Made by a program: the position numbers and the translations under genes. Positions 25,562-34,295 of a DNA stretch of 64,000 nt are shown here, in pieces. This stretch comes from Halpernia sp048269545 (lineage in GTDB: Bacteria; Bacteroidota; Bacteroidia; Flavobacteriales; Weeksellaceae). Within the stretch, counting starts at the first letter, position 1; every line of letters starts with the position of its first letter. The stretch is taken from assembly GCF_048269545.1 (NCBI RefSeq), contig NZ_JBLXIJ010000002.1, positions 1-64,000 on the forward strand, written 5' to 3'. Below the pieces are notes generated by a model, which saw nothing but the letters and a program-made list of their open reading frames with translations, was not told the DNA's origin and did no database searches.

Positions 25562-26744
25562 ACAAAAGTTCAAATATGCTCGCCGCTCCTTGTCCAGTAC
25601 CCACACACATTGTGACCATTCCGTATTTCATATTGCCGCGTTTTTTCATTTCATCTAAAATTTGGACGGTTAATTTTGTTCCTGTACAACCAAGCGGATG
25701 TCCGAGTGCGATTGCTCCTCCATTTACATTTAGAATATCTGGATTAAGATTTAATTCTCTTGTAACTGCAACAGATTGTGAAGCGAAAGCTTCGTTTAAT
25801 TCAATTAAATCAATATCTTTTAGATTTAATCCTGCTTGTTTTAAAGCTTTTGGAATTGCATAAAGCGGTCCCATTCCCATAATTCTTGGTTCAACTCCAG
25901 CTGCTGCATAAGCAACTAATCTTGCTATAGGTTCAAGTCCTAATTCTTTAATCATTTCTTCGCTCATTACAATTACGAAAGCTGCTCCATCACTCATTTG
26001 TGAGGAATTCCCTGCTGTTACACTTCCTCCATTTGCAAAGACGGGACGCAATTTTGCCAAAGCTTCTATTGATGTTCCCGCTCTTGGACCTTCATCTACA
26101 GAAAAATCGAATTTTTTGGTTTGCATTTTTTGGTTCTCATCTAAAAAAGTATATTCTACAGTAATTGGAACAATTTGATCTTTAAATCTTCCATCAGCGT
26201 TTGCTTTCAAAGATTTTTCGTGAGAGTGAAAAGCAAATTTATCCTGATCTTCTCTGGAAACTTTATATTGTGTTGCAACAGCTTCTGCAGTATAACCCAT
26301 TCCCCAATAATAATCAGGATTAGTTTTTGCCATATCCGATTGGGGAACTGGTTTGTAACCGCCCATCGGAATATAACTCATGGATTCTGTTCCACCTGCA
26401 ATGATGCAATCGGCCATTCCTGCCTGGATTTTTGCTGATGCAATTGCAATCGCTTCACTTCCGGAAGCGCAATATCTGTTAACTGTAACGCCTGGAACTT
26501 TTTCGGTATTTAATCCCATTAAAGAAATTAAACGCGCGACATTTAAACCTTGTTCGGCTTCCGGCATTGCATTTCCGACGATTAAATCATCGATTCTGTT
26601 TTTGTCCAGTTGTGGAACTTCTGCCATTAATTTTTCAATGACAGTTGCCGCCATTACATCGGGTCGCGTAAATCTTAAACTTCCTTTCGGCGCTTTACCA
26701 ACGGCAGTTCTAAACCCTTTTATTATATATGCTTGTTTTGACAT
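25560..26744 (-). CDS. Acetyl-CoA C-acyltransferase (thiolase)
   Basis: Thiolase that cleaves 3-ketoacyl-CoA in the last step of beta-oxidation (the biosynthetic direction is also possible). The 394-residue length is typical. The nucleophilic Cys92 is in VNRYCASGSEAI, the second active-site block is NVNGGAIALGHPLGCTGTK with His and Cys, and the C-terminal MCVGTGQGAA carries the third. It lies 47 bases behind the fadB-like gene and before the acyl-CoA dehydrogenase on the same strand, so degradation (FadA-like role) is favoured. Its stop codon overlaps the inverted repeat of the IVS-like element. Confidence 0.93.
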   Translation of the reverse strand: MSKQAYIIKGFRTAVGKAPKGSLRFTRPDVMAATVIEKLMAEVPQLDKNRIDDLIVGNAMPEAEQGLNVARLISLMGLNTEKVPGVTVNRYCASGSEAIAIASAKIQAGMADCIIAGGTESMSYIPMGGYKPVPQSDMAKTNPDYYWGMGYTAEAVATQYKVSREDQDKFAFHSHEKSLKANADGRFKDQIVPITVEYTFLDENQKMQTKKFDFSVDEGPRAGTSIEALAKLRPVFANGGSVTAGNSSQMSDGAAFVIVMSEEMIKELGLEPIARLVAYAAAGVEPRIMGMGPLYAIPKALKQAGLNLKDIDLIELNEAFASQSVAVTRELNLNPDILNVNGGAIALGHPLGCTGTKLTVQILDEMKKRGNMKYGMVTMCVGTGQGAASIFELL

Positions 26745-26791
26745 TTTTTTACTTTTTTAATTAAATAATTCCAGATCTTATTTATTTCAAA

Positions 26792-29197
26792 TTAGTTTCT
26801 CAAAGGTTTTCCTTTTTGAAGCATAAATTGAATACGCTCTAAAGTTTTTCTTTCTCCACACAATTGCAAGAAAGTTTCACGTTCAAGATTTAATAAATAT
26901 TGTTCGGTAACTAAAGTTGGTTCGGATAAATTTCCACCAACCATCACGTAAGCCAATTTATCTGCAATTTTTTTGTCGTGTTCAGAAATATAATTTCCAG
27001 CAACCATTTGGTCTGTTCCTACATAAAACATTCCCAAAGCATCTTTTCCAACCACTTTCACTTTTTGTTCAATTGGTTGGGTGTAACTTTGTTCAGCCAT
27101 TAATTTTGCAACTTTTTTGGCTTCAGCAATTTGTGTCATTTTGTTTACAACTACGATATCTTTTCCGTGTTCTAAAATTCCCATATCGTAGGCTTCGTAA
27201 GCGGAAGTCGCTACTTTTGCCATCGCAATATTCATAAAAGCATCGCGCAAACGGTTATTTTTAACATCATCATTGTGGAAATCTCTGGAAGTTCGAAGCG
27301 TCATTTCCTTCGTTCCACCACCTCCAGGAATTACACCAACGCCAACTTCTACCAATCCGATGTAAGTTTCCGCTGCTGCAACAACTCTGTCTGCGTGCAT
27401 TGTCATTTCACAACCACCGCCTAAAGTCATCCCGAAAGGAGCAACAACTACTGGAATTGAAGAATATCGAACACGCATCATTGATTTTTGGAAATAAGCA
27501 ATTGCCATATTCAAATCGTCCCAATCCTGGTCAACCGCCATCATCATTATCATCGCAAGATTTGCGCCGACGGAAAAATTAGTTCCCTGATTGGCGATAA
27601 CTAAACCGTCGTAATCTTTTTCGGCTAAATCTATCGCTCTATTCAAACCATCTAAAACGCCGCCACCGAGGGAATTCATTTTAGATTTAATTTCAAAATT
27701 GATGATTCCGTCGCCTAAATCCTGAATTTGTGCTTCAGAATTGCTCCACAATGTTTTGTTTTTTCTAATATTATCTAAAATAATGAAAGAATCTTGCCCT
27801 GGAATTTTTGAATATTCTCCAGAATCTTTATTCACGAAAGTACTTTGACCTTCATCATTTATTTTGTAGAAAGTCTGATCTTTTGAAGCTAAATTTTTAA
27901 CCCAATCCGAAACTTCATAACCTTCGGCTTTTGCGAGTTCAATTCCTTTTTCTAAACCAACGGCATCCCAAATTTCGAAAGGTCCATTTTCCCAACCGAA
28001 ACCAGCGCGAAGAGCGTCATCAATTTTATAAATATCATCAGAAATTTCCGGAACTTTATGCGAAACATAAGCGAACAATGCACCTAAAGATTTTCTATAA
28101 AGTTCGCCCGCCTTATCTTTTCCGCCAATTAAAACTTTAAATCTATCTAAAGGTCGATCGATATTTTTTGTTAATTCTAAACTTGGAAAAGAATTTTTTT
28201 CCTGCAATTCATATTCTAAAGTTTCAAGATTTAAACCTCTGATTTCAGATTTTCCTAACTCATTTTTAACTTTTTTGTAGAATCCGCCGTCCGTTTTGGA
28301 ACCGAGCATTTTCTTTTCCATCATTAAATTAATGTAGGACGGCATCGCAAACCCTTTCTGGAACATTTCCTGTTCTGTTCCGCTTTGTTCCACGCCATTT
28401 GCAACGTGAACCAAGGTATCTAAACCAACAACATCGGCTGTTCTAAAAGTGGCAGATTTTGGACGACCGATAATTGATCCGGTTAATTTATCTACATCGG
28501 AAACATTTAAACCTAAATCTTTTACGCTGTGAAGTAAATTCATCATTGAAAATACGCCAATTCTATTCGCAATAAACGCGGGCGTATCTTTGGCTAAAAC
28601 CGTAGTTTTACCTAAAAATTTTGCGCCGTAAGACATATAAAAATCTATGACTTCTGGATCAGTATTTTTTGTTGGAATAATCTCTAAAAGTGGTAAATAT
28701 CTTACCGGATTAAAGAAATGCGTTCCCGCAAAATATTTTTTAAAATCATCACTTCTTCCTTCAACCAATTGGTTAATTGGTATTCCGGAAGTGTTAGAAG
28801 AAATTAAAGTGCCCTCTTTACGCACAGTTTCAATTTTTTCATACACCGATTTTTTGATGTCTAATCTTTCAACTACCACTTCAATTATCCAATCGGTGTT
28901 TTTTATTTTCGCTAAATCATCATCAAAATTCCCTATAGAAATTCTGTCTGCAAATTTTGGCGAGTAAAGTAGAGCAGGACTGGATTTCTTCAATTTTAAA
29001 AAATTCTCCGTCGCAATTCTGTTTCTTACGATTTTATCTTCTTTTGTCAGACCTTTTTTGATTTCTGCTTCCGTTAACTCAACAGGAACAATGTCTAGCA
29101 AAAGCACTTCCACACCAATATTAGCAAAATGTGCCGCAATCCCAGAACCCATAATTCCAGAACCAAGGACGGTCACGTGTTTTATGCGTCTTTTCAT
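26792..29197 (-). CDS. 3-hydroxyacyl-CoA dehydrogenase / enoyl-CoA hydratase
   Basis: Bifunctional beta-oxidation enzyme of the FadN/FadB kind, 801 residues. The N-terminal NAD-binding 3-hydroxyacyl-CoA dehydrogenase begins VTVLGSGIMGSGIAAHFA, has FAGTHFFNPVRYLPLLE near residue 138, and carries a second HCDH C-terminal domain. The enoyl-CoA hydratase domain is C-terminal (about residues 500-700) with TLGGGCEMTMHADR and GLVEVGVGVIPGGGGTKEM; both catalytic Glu residues are present. The dehydrogenase-first order is that of FadN, the reverse of E. coli FadB. Second gene of the marR-led operon, followed by the thiolase. Confidence 0.92.
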   Translation of the reverse strand: MKRRIKHVTVLGSGIMGSGIAAHFANIGVEVLLLDIVPVELTEAEIKKGLTKEDKIVRNRIATENFLKLKKSSPALLYSPKFADRISIGNFDDDLAKIKNTDWIIEVVVERLDIKKSVYEKIETVRKEGTLISSNTSGIPINQLVEGRSDDFKKYFAGTHFFNPVRYLPLLEIIPTKNTDPEVIDFYMSYGAKFLGKTTVLAKDTPAFIANRIGVFSMMNLLHSVKDLGLNVSDVDKLTGSIIGRPKSATFRTADVVGLDTLVHVANGVEQSGTEQEMFQKGFAMPSYINLMMEKKMLGSKTDGGFYKKVKNELGKSEIRGLNLETLEYELQEKNSFPSLELTKNIDRPLDRFKVLIGGKDKAGELYRKSLGALFAYVSHKVPEISDDIYKIDDALRAGFGWENGPFEIWDAVGLEKGIELAKAEGYEVSDWVKNLASKDQTFYKINDEGQSTFVNKDSGEYSKIPGQDSFIILDNIRKNKTLWSNSEAQIQDLGDGIINFEIKSKMNSLGGGVLDGLNRAIDLAEKDYDGLVIANQGTNFSVGANLAMIMMMAVDQDWDDLNMAIAYFQKSMMRVRYSSIPVVVAPFGMTLGGGCEMTMHADRVVAAAETYIGLVEVGVGVIPGGGGTKEMTLRTSRDFHNDDVKNNRLRDAFMNIAMAKVATSAYEAYDMGILEHGKDIVVVNKMTQIAEAKKVAKLMAEQSYTQPIEQKVKVVGKDALGMFYVGTDQMVAGNYISEHDKKIADKLAYVMVGGNLSEPTLVTEQYLLNLERETFLQLCGERKTLERIQFMLQKGKPLRN

Positions 29198-29244
29198 TAT
29201 AATATATTATTTTTTAATTATTTGAATAATGTAACCTTATGGTC

Positions 29245-29706
29245 TCATTCTAATTTTTTTTTATTATTAATTTCATTCGCAATATTTAAAATTTGCGACA
29301 TTACTTGTTTAAAAGTTTCCAACTTTTCTGGTGATATTTTATCTATCACTTTTTTATTAAAATTTACCACGACTTCTTTGGACAAGTTTCGGCTTTCTAT
29401 ACCTTTTTCAGTTAATTTGATGATGACTTCTCGTTTATCAGTAGTGGTTTTTTCTTTGTATATATAGCCGTTATCTTCTAATAATTTAATAATTCTAGTT
29501 AAAGAAGTGGGTTCAATTGCCATTTTTGGACCTAAATTGGTGCTTCTTGTGCCTTCTTTTGGATCAATTTTTAATAAAGTTAATGCTTGAACAGCAGTAG
29601 AATCATAAACTTGCGCCATCTCACTGTACATTTTTGAAACAGCGAGCCAAGTAGATTTTAGAATTAAATCTACATTTTCTACCTTTTCATTATTTTTTAT
29701 ATCCAT
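29245..29706 (-). CDS. MarR-family transcriptional regulator of the beta-oxidation operon
   Basis: A 153-residue winged-helix dimeric regulator. The DNA-binding part includes AVQALTLLKIDP, a recognition region MAIEPTSLTRIIKLLEDNGYI and the wing with TTDKREVIIKLTEKG, all standard for MarR proteins. The frame extends to a TTG at 29715, but the ATG at 29706 is preferred. It leads the fadB-thiolase-acyl-CoA dehydrogenase operon. Palindromes upstream (29745-29756, 29819-29840), repeated before etfB, are the likely binding sites. An acyl-CoA or fatty acid is the likely ligand, by analogy with fatty-acid-responsive regulators; this is inference. Confidence 0.88.
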   Translation of the reverse strand: MDIKNNEKVENVDLILKSTWLAVSKMYSEMAQVYDSTAVQALTLLKIDPKEGTRSTNLGPKMAIEPTSLTRIIKLLEDNGYIYKEKTTTDKREVIIKLTEKGIESRNLSKEVVVNFNKKVIDKISPEKLETFKQVMSQILNIANEINNKKKLE

Positions 29707-29728
29707 TGGTTTCAAAATATCTGTTTCT

Positions 29729-29736
29729 CAAATATA
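29729..29736 (-). promoter_or_regulatory. -7 element of the marR operon promoter
   Basis: On the minus strand TATATTTG, an exact TAnnTTTG match, lies 22 bases before the ATG at 29706. The expected -33 position falls at the edge of the palindrome 29745-29756, so bound repressor would block the polymerase. Confidence 0.55.
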
Positions 29737-29744
29737 CAAAATAT

Positions 29745-29756
29745 TATGCATGCATA
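29745..29756. promoter_or_regulatory. Operator palindrome, proximal site of the marR promoter
   Basis: TATGCATGCATA, a perfect 12-bp palindrome eight bases upstream of the -7 box. The same 12-mer occurs at 29828-29839 and 40307-40318 and at no other intergenic place in the window that I found. Confidence 0.6.
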
Positions 29757-29818
29757 GTACTTATAATAAATAAAAAAAATTAAAACACTGTAAATGTGTT
29801 ATTTAATTAATATGATTT

Positions 29819-29840
29819 GCATAATATTATGCATGCATAA
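29819..29840. promoter_or_regulatory. Overlapping operator palindromes, distal marR site
   Basis: Two perfect 14-bp palindromes overlap: GCATAATATTATGC (29819-29832) and TTATGCATGCATAA (29827-29840). They share one TTATGC half-site, so two dimer registers or cooperative binding are possible. Confidence 0.55.
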
Positions 29841-29869
29841 CAAATTAAGAAAGTACAGAGATTGTAGTA

Positions 29870-30793
29870 TTAATGATGCTTTGAGAGTAATACGAGAATA
29901 TCTTCAAAATTATTGATATTTTCTTGTTTATCTTTCAAATTTATTTCCCAAAAACCGTCTCTCCAAGTAAATTTTAAATGTTTCAAATTTTTCGGAAAGT
30001 TTTTTTGAAGAAAAGAATAGAGTAATTCTTTCTGTAATTCTGGTGCTAAAATTTGTGGTGAAACAAATTCTGAATTAATTTTGTATAGATTTGGTTGGGT
30101 TAAATCTGAATGTTGCAATAAAATATCTTCTGAAATTCCAGAAAATAATTGTTCATCTTTTAACAAACAAATTTTATCAGAAAATTCTTTTGCTAATCTC
30201 CAATCATGGGAAGAAAATAGAATAATTTTTTCTTTATTTTTAGCAATATTACGCATCAAATTTAGAATCATTAATTTATTTTTTTCATCTAAATGCGTGG
30301 TTGGTTCATCCAAAATAATCATTGGTGTATTTTGCGCTAAAGCACGACCAATAAATACTTTTTGCAAATTACCATCTGATAATTGTTTTAGTTGGAAATT
30401 TTCATATTCTTTTAAACCAAGACTTTCTATAATTTCATCAACTTCCTCTAAATCAAATTTATTTAATTTAAAATAATATGGATAATGAATGTATTTTCCG
30501 AAAGCAATTAAATCTTTAACTGTGAAATGATTTGGAACTTCAGATTTAGAAAACACTACTGAAATTTTTTTTGCAATTTCTTTAGAATTTAGTAGATTCA
30601 GATTAAAATTATCAATAAAAATTCCTCCCTTAATTAAGGAGATTTGACCTAAAATTGTTTTAATTAAAGTGGTTTTTCCTACACCATTATCACCAATAAT
30701 TAAACAAACATCACCAGTTTCTAATTCCATATTTCCATCAGAAATTAAAGGTTTGGAATAGCCGATTGTAATGTTTTGTAGTTTTAAATTCAT
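29870..30793 (-). CDS. ABC transporter ATP-binding protein (FecE-like)
   Basis: ATPase subunit of an iron-siderophore, heme or cobalamin importer. The 307-residue protein has Walker A GDNGVGKTT (residues 34-42), a slightly altered signature LSDGN near 139, and Walker B IILDEPT near 162, followed by a switch His in SSHDW. The C-terminal ~60 residues beyond the nucleotide-binding fold are unusual, and their role is unknown. It lies seven bases behind the FecCD-type permease gene, so the two are co-transcribed. No substrate-binding protein or TonB receptor is next to it. Its stop is close to the marR operator region. Confidence 0.85.
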   Translation of the reverse strand: MNLKLQNITIGYSKPLISDGNMELETGDVCLIIGDNGVGKTTLIKTILGQISLIKGGIFIDNFNLNLLNSKEIAKKISVVFSKSEVPNHFTVKDLIAFGKYIHYPYYFKLNKFDLEEVDEIIESLGLKEYENFQLKQLSDGNLQKVFIGRALAQNTPMIILDEPTTHLDEKNKLMILNLMRNIAKNKEKIILFSSHDWRLAKEFSDKICLLKDEQLFSGISEDILLQHSDLTQPNLYKINSEFVSPQILAPELQKELLYSFLQKNFPKNLKHLKFTWRDGFWEINLKDKQENINNFEDILVLLSKHH

Positions 30794-30799
30794 TTCAAA

Positions 30800-31783
30800 T
30801 TAGGCTTTTGCAAATTTATTTTTACTCATCAACATCATCAAAATTACGGGAATTCCAAAGAGGGAAGTGATAATATTTAAAGGCAATTGCGACATTTCTG
30901 AAATTACAGAAAATACTTCCATAATGCAAATTCCCAGAATCATATTTAAAATCCACTGATGCCACAATTTTGACGGATTATAAAGTAATCTAGCAAAATG
31001 CGGAACTACAATTCCAATGAATAAAATTGGGCCTAAAAACGCAGTAATTGATGCAGAAAGTACAGAAGAACCTAGAATAATTAAATATTTTAAATGCTTT
31101 AAATTCACTCCAAAACTCTTTGCATAAGCCGTTCCCAAACTATTTCCAATTAAAGGTTTTAAACTTTTAAAACTTAAAATTAATCCTAAAATTATTAGAA
31201 ATAATAAAACTAAAATTTGGCTAAAACTCACTTGATTATTAGCACCAAAACTCCACAAAACAAAATTTTTTAAACTTTGACTTTCTGCATAAAACTGTAG
31301 AATTGCAATTACAGCTCCCGCCAAAGCAGAAATTAAAAAACCAAAAATAATAATGAAACTTTTATCCTGAAATTTCCCAGATAATAAAAGCAAAATCAGC
31401 ATTAAAATAAAACTCCCAGTAATTGCAGAAATACTTAAAAAACTATTTTGCAAAAAATCTGGAAGCAACCAATTTTGTGAGAAAAAAATATAAAAAGCAA
31501 CCGATAAACTTGCCACAGAAGTTATTCCTAAAACAGAAGGTCCTGCAAGGGGATTTTGAAAATATTCTTGTAACAGAAAACCAGAAGTAGGAATAGAAAT
31601 TCCTGCCAAAACCATTATGATAACTCTATTTACACGTAATTGAGCAATATCAAAATTAGGAGAGTTTGATGAAAAGAAATCTGAAAAATTTAAATTAATA
31701 AAACCCGTAAAAAGATTAATAATAATTGCACAAAAACCAATTAAAATTAAAAATAATACGAGAAATTTAAAGTTTAATTTCAT
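30800..31783 (-). CDS. FecCD-family iron ABC transporter permease
   Basis: Inner-membrane permease of a type II ABC importer (BtuC/FecCD/FhuB family), 327 residues with about ten helices. The family motif NPLAGPSVLGI is at about residues 76-86, and FLGPILFIGIVVPHFARLL near 250 carries the coupling-helix region. It pairs with the ATPase gene 7 bases downstream. Iron complex, heme or vitamin B12 are all possible substrates; the missing binding protein prevents a choice. The upstream tlpA gene is separated by a terminator, so this pair starts its own transcript. Confidence 0.88.
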   Translation of the reverse strand: MKLNFKFLVLFLILIGFCAIIINLFTGFINLNFSDFFSSNSPNFDIAQLRVNRVIIMVLAGISIPTSGFLLQEYFQNPLAGPSVLGITSVASLSVAFYIFFSQNWLLPDFLQNSFLSISAITGSFILMLILLLLSGKFQDKSFIIIFGFLISALAGAVIAILQFYAESQSLKNFVLWSFGANNQVSFSQILVLLFLIILGLILSFKSLKPLIGNSLGTAYAKSFGVNLKHLKYLIILGSSVLSASITAFLGPILFIGIVVPHFARLLYNPSKLWHQWILNMILGICIMEVFSVISEMSQLPLNIITSLFGIPVILMMLMSKNKFAKA

Positions 31784-31819
31784 CTAAAAAAAAGCTTAGA
31801 AATTAGATTTTTAAAAAAT

Positions 31820-31848
31820 TAAAAAACCGTCTAAACTAATTTAAACGG
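31820..31848 (-). terminator. Terminator after the tlpA-like gene (minus strand)
   Basis: Arms CCGTCTAAA (31827-31835) and TTTAAACGG (31840-31848), loop CTAA. On the minus strand the stem is followed by a T-run. Confidence 0.8.
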
Positions 31849-31862
31849 CTTAAAATTAAAAA

Positions 31863-32426
31863 TTATTTAAAAGAAGCCAACTTTTCTGCAAGCATTTCTT
31901 TGCTCATACTTCCTAAAGTTTCATCGCTTTTTTTACCTTTTTTCATAATGGTATATGGAATTGCGCCGCCGTCCCATTTTTCAAAGTTATTTTTAAAAAA
32001 ATCTGGATTCAGTTTTGAATTATCAAGTAAAACAATATGATCTTGTAAATTATTTTTTGCTGCAAAATCTTTCACAGCTGTATTCCAATCTTCTTTTGCA
32101 TCAATATCAACAAAAGTAAACTTCACCGGTTGACCTTTTAATTCTTCCATTTTTTCTTTAAAATGAGGAATTTCTGCCATGCACGGACCGCACCAAGTTG
32201 CGAAAAAATTGGTAACATACAAAGTGTCATTATCTTTACTTTTCAAATATTCTGCTGTTCGCGCTACAGAAAATTCTTTTAAATTTATAGCTTCGGGAGA
32301 AACAGTTTTTTCAGTAACTGTTGCCACAGAATCACTTTTTGTATTTTCATTTTCTACACTTTTCGTTTCTTTTTTACAAGCAGAGAGTAATGATAAAATG
32401 AGAAGTGGCAAGATTAATTTTCGCAT
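31863..32426 (-). CDS. TlpA-family thioredoxin-like lipoprotein
   Basis: A 187-residue periplasmic thiol-disulfide oxidoreductase. The signal sequence ends in a lipobox LLSAC with Cys17, so the protein is lipid-anchored. The thioredoxin fold follows a charged linker, and the redox site is WCGPC (Cys79 and Cys82). GAIPYTIM at about residue 155 supplies the cis-Pro loop. Such proteins reduce periplasmic disulfides, for example in cytochrome c maturation or stress defence; the exact partner is unknown. It is divergent from the ferredoxin-reductase gene, with only 33 bases between the two starts. Confidence 0.88.
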   Translation of the reverse strand: MRKLILPLLILSLLSACKKETKSVENENTKSDSVATVTEKTVSPEAINLKEFSVARTAEYLKSKDNDTLYVTNFFATWCGPCMAEIPHFKEKMEELKGQPVKFTFVDIDAKEDWNTAVKDFAAKNNLQDHIVLLDNSKLNPDFFKNNFEKWDGGAIPYTIMKKGKKSDETLGSMSKEMLAEKLASFK

Positions 32427-32441
32427 AACTTATTTTTTACT

Positions 32442-32449
32442 TATTTTTG
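32442..32449 (+). promoter_or_regulatory. -7 element of the ferredoxin-reductase promoter
   Basis: TATTTTTG matches TAnnTTTG 10 bases before the ATG at 32460, which decides that ATG over the in-frame TTG at 32451. The leader would be only a few bases. Confidence 0.5.
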
Positions 32450-32459
32450 ATTGATTACT

Positions 32460-33581
32460 ATGGAGCAACTTTTAACAAAGGCAAAAAAGCCCGTTTTTCA
32501 TTCGTTAAAAATAGCGAAAAAAGAAAGACTGACCAAAAATACATTTTCTTTAGAATTTGAAATTCCACTTAATTTAAAAATAAATTTTCACTATCAATCA
32601 GGACAATATGTGAGTTTTAAAAGTTATTATTTAGAAGAAGAAATTTTAAAAGATTTTTCTATCACAAGTGCACCATTTGAAGATAAAATTAGTTTGGGAT
32701 TAAAAATTGGAAAAGAAAATAGTTTTACAGCTCATTTATTTGAAAATTATAATGTTGGAGATTTTTTAGAAATAAGTGAACCGCGCGGAAGATTTACTTT
32801 AAAAAGTAAACCAAATGAACACCGCACAATTTTAGGTTTTGCTGCAGGAATTGGAATAACACCAATTTTAAGTCATTTAAAAAATATTTTGAAGGAAGAA
32901 AGTAGAACGCGTTTTTTTCTGTTTTTTGGTAATGCTACTTCCACAGAAATCCCTTTTAAAAATGAACTGGATAATTTGCAAAAAAAATTCAGTAACCGAC
33001 TAAATATTTACTATTTTTTTTCCCACGAATCGGTTGACTTATTGTTCCAAGGAAGATTAAATGATAAAAAATTACATCTCATTATTAATCAAATTTTACA
33101 TCTAGACGAGACTGATGAAGAATCTACGATTTGGGATGCAGTTGATGAAATTTTAATTTGTGGTCCAGGCGAAATGATAAAATCTTTGGCGAATGAATCT
33201 TTTAATAGAGGAATTCCGAAAAAGAATATTCATTTTGAGTTGTTTGAAAGTTTTAATGAAGACATTTATCCGACCGAAAAAGTTTTTCCATTAATAGAAA
33301 ATATTGAAGTAGAATTTAAACTTTATGGAGAGAAAATTAAAACTCAACTTCAAAATAATAAATATAAATTGTTGCAACAACTTTTAGAACAAGGTTACAA
33401 AGTGCCTTATTCTTGCAAATCCGGTATTTGTGGGATTTGCGAATGTCAATTAGAAGAAGGCGAAATAGAATTAGTAGAAAATGAATATTTAACGGAAAAA
33501 GAAGAAGCTTCAGGAAAAATTTTAGCTTGTCAAACAATGGTTTTGAGCAAGAAAATAAAAGTTAACTTTGATGTAGTTTGA
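32460..33581 (+). CDS. FNR-type flavin reductase with C-terminal 2Fe-2S ferredoxin domain
   Basis: A 373-residue NAD(P)H-dependent electron-transfer protein of the PaaE/HmpX-like group. FAD-binding and NAD(P)-binding ferredoxin-reductase domains occupy about residues 10-240 (GQYVSFK, FSITSAPFEDK, GFAAGIGITPILS). A plant-type 2Fe-2S domain is at the C-terminus with Cys319, Cys324 and Cys327 in SCKSGICGICEC and a fourth Cys in ILACQT. No other phenylacetate genes are near, so the partner oxygenase is unknown. An insertion near residues 195-225 is longer than usual. The next gene overlaps by four bases. Confidence 0.85.
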   Translation: MEQLLTKAKKPVFHSLKIAKKERLTKNTFSLEFEIPLNLKINFHYQSGQYVSFKSYYLEEEILKDFSITSAPFEDKISLGLKIGKENSFTAHLFENYNVGDFLEISEPRGRFTLKSKPNEHRTILGFAAGIGITPILSHLKNILKEESRTRFFLFFGNATSTEIPFKNELDNLQKKFSNRLNIYYFFSHESVDLLFQGRLNDKKLHLIINQILHLDETDEESTIWDAVDEILICGPGEMIKSLANESFNRGIPKKNIHFELFESFNEDIYPTEKVFPLIENIEVEFKLYGEKIKTQLQNNKYKLLQQLLEQGYKVPYSCKSGICGICECQLEEGEIELVENEYLTEKEEASGKILACQTMVLSKKIKVNFDVV

Positions 33582-34198
33582 GAAAAATATTCAACATAAT
33601 TAAAGCTTTTTTTAATCTAATTGAACTTGGGTTATTATTAATGATTTTTGCAAATATTTGGGTTTTTGCACTCACAAACGGTAGAACTTACACCAAAGTT
33701 TCACAGATACCTGCGAGAGAAGTGGCTTTGGTTTTAGGAACATCACCGAAAACGATGTCTGGAAATGCAAATCCTTACTTTACGAAAAGAATGAACGCTG
33801 TTTCCGCTTTATACCATTATGGAAAAATAAAAAAAATAATTGTGAGTGGCGAGAAAAGTGAGCATTATGATGAACCTAATGCAATGAAACAGTTTTTAGT
33901 TTACCAAGAAGGTGTGCCAGAAAATATAATTATTGAAGATCCAAAAGGTTTTAACACTCGAAAAAGTATCTTAAGATGTAAAAACACTTATAAAAAAAAC
34001 AATATAATTATTGTTTCTCAAGGTTATCATAATCTTCGCGCTTTATTTTTTGCTAGAAACCAAAATATGAATGCGCTCGGGTATGATGCACAAGATGTTT
34101 TCACAAATAAAAGTTTTTACCGCAATCAATCTCGAGAATTCTTAGCGAGAGTTCAAGCTGTGGTTTATTTTATTTTAGGAATTGCACCAAAAGAATAG
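33578..34198 (+). CDS. SanA/DUF218 (YdcF-like) membrane-anchored protein
   Basis: A 206-residue protein with an N-terminal membrane helix (about residues 10-31) and a periplasmic DUF218 domain: VALVLGTSP, then KKIIVSGEKS, FNTRKSILRC and IIVSQGYHNLRALF. E. coli SanA, of the same family, affects envelope permeability to vancomycin at high temperature; the biochemical role is unsettled. The start is a TTG overlapping the stop of the preceding gene (TTGA), which fits translational coupling; the first ATG would cut off the membrane anchor. Confidence 0.85.
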   Translation: MRKIFNIIKAFFNLIELGLLLMIFANIWVFALTNGRTYTKVSQIPAREVALVLGTSPKTMSGNANPYFTKRMNAVSALYHYGKIKKIIVSGEKSEHYDEPNAMKQFLVYQEGVPENIIIEDPKGFNTRKSILRCKNTYKKNNIIIVSQGYHNLRALFFARNQNMNALGYDAQDVFTNKSFYRNQSREFLARVQAVVYFILGIAPKE

Positions 34199-34274
34199 AG
34201 ATAATGAATGTTAAAATGTGAGAATTTGAAGATTTTAAAAATTGACTATTCACAATTATTCACTTTTAAAATTT

Positions 34275-34282
34275 TATATTTG
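34275..34282 (+). promoter_or_regulatory. -7 element of the udk promoter
   Basis: TATATTTG, an exact TAnnTTTG match, 13 bases before the udk start. Confidence 0.45.
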
Positions 34283-34295
34283 TAAAAAATAATTT

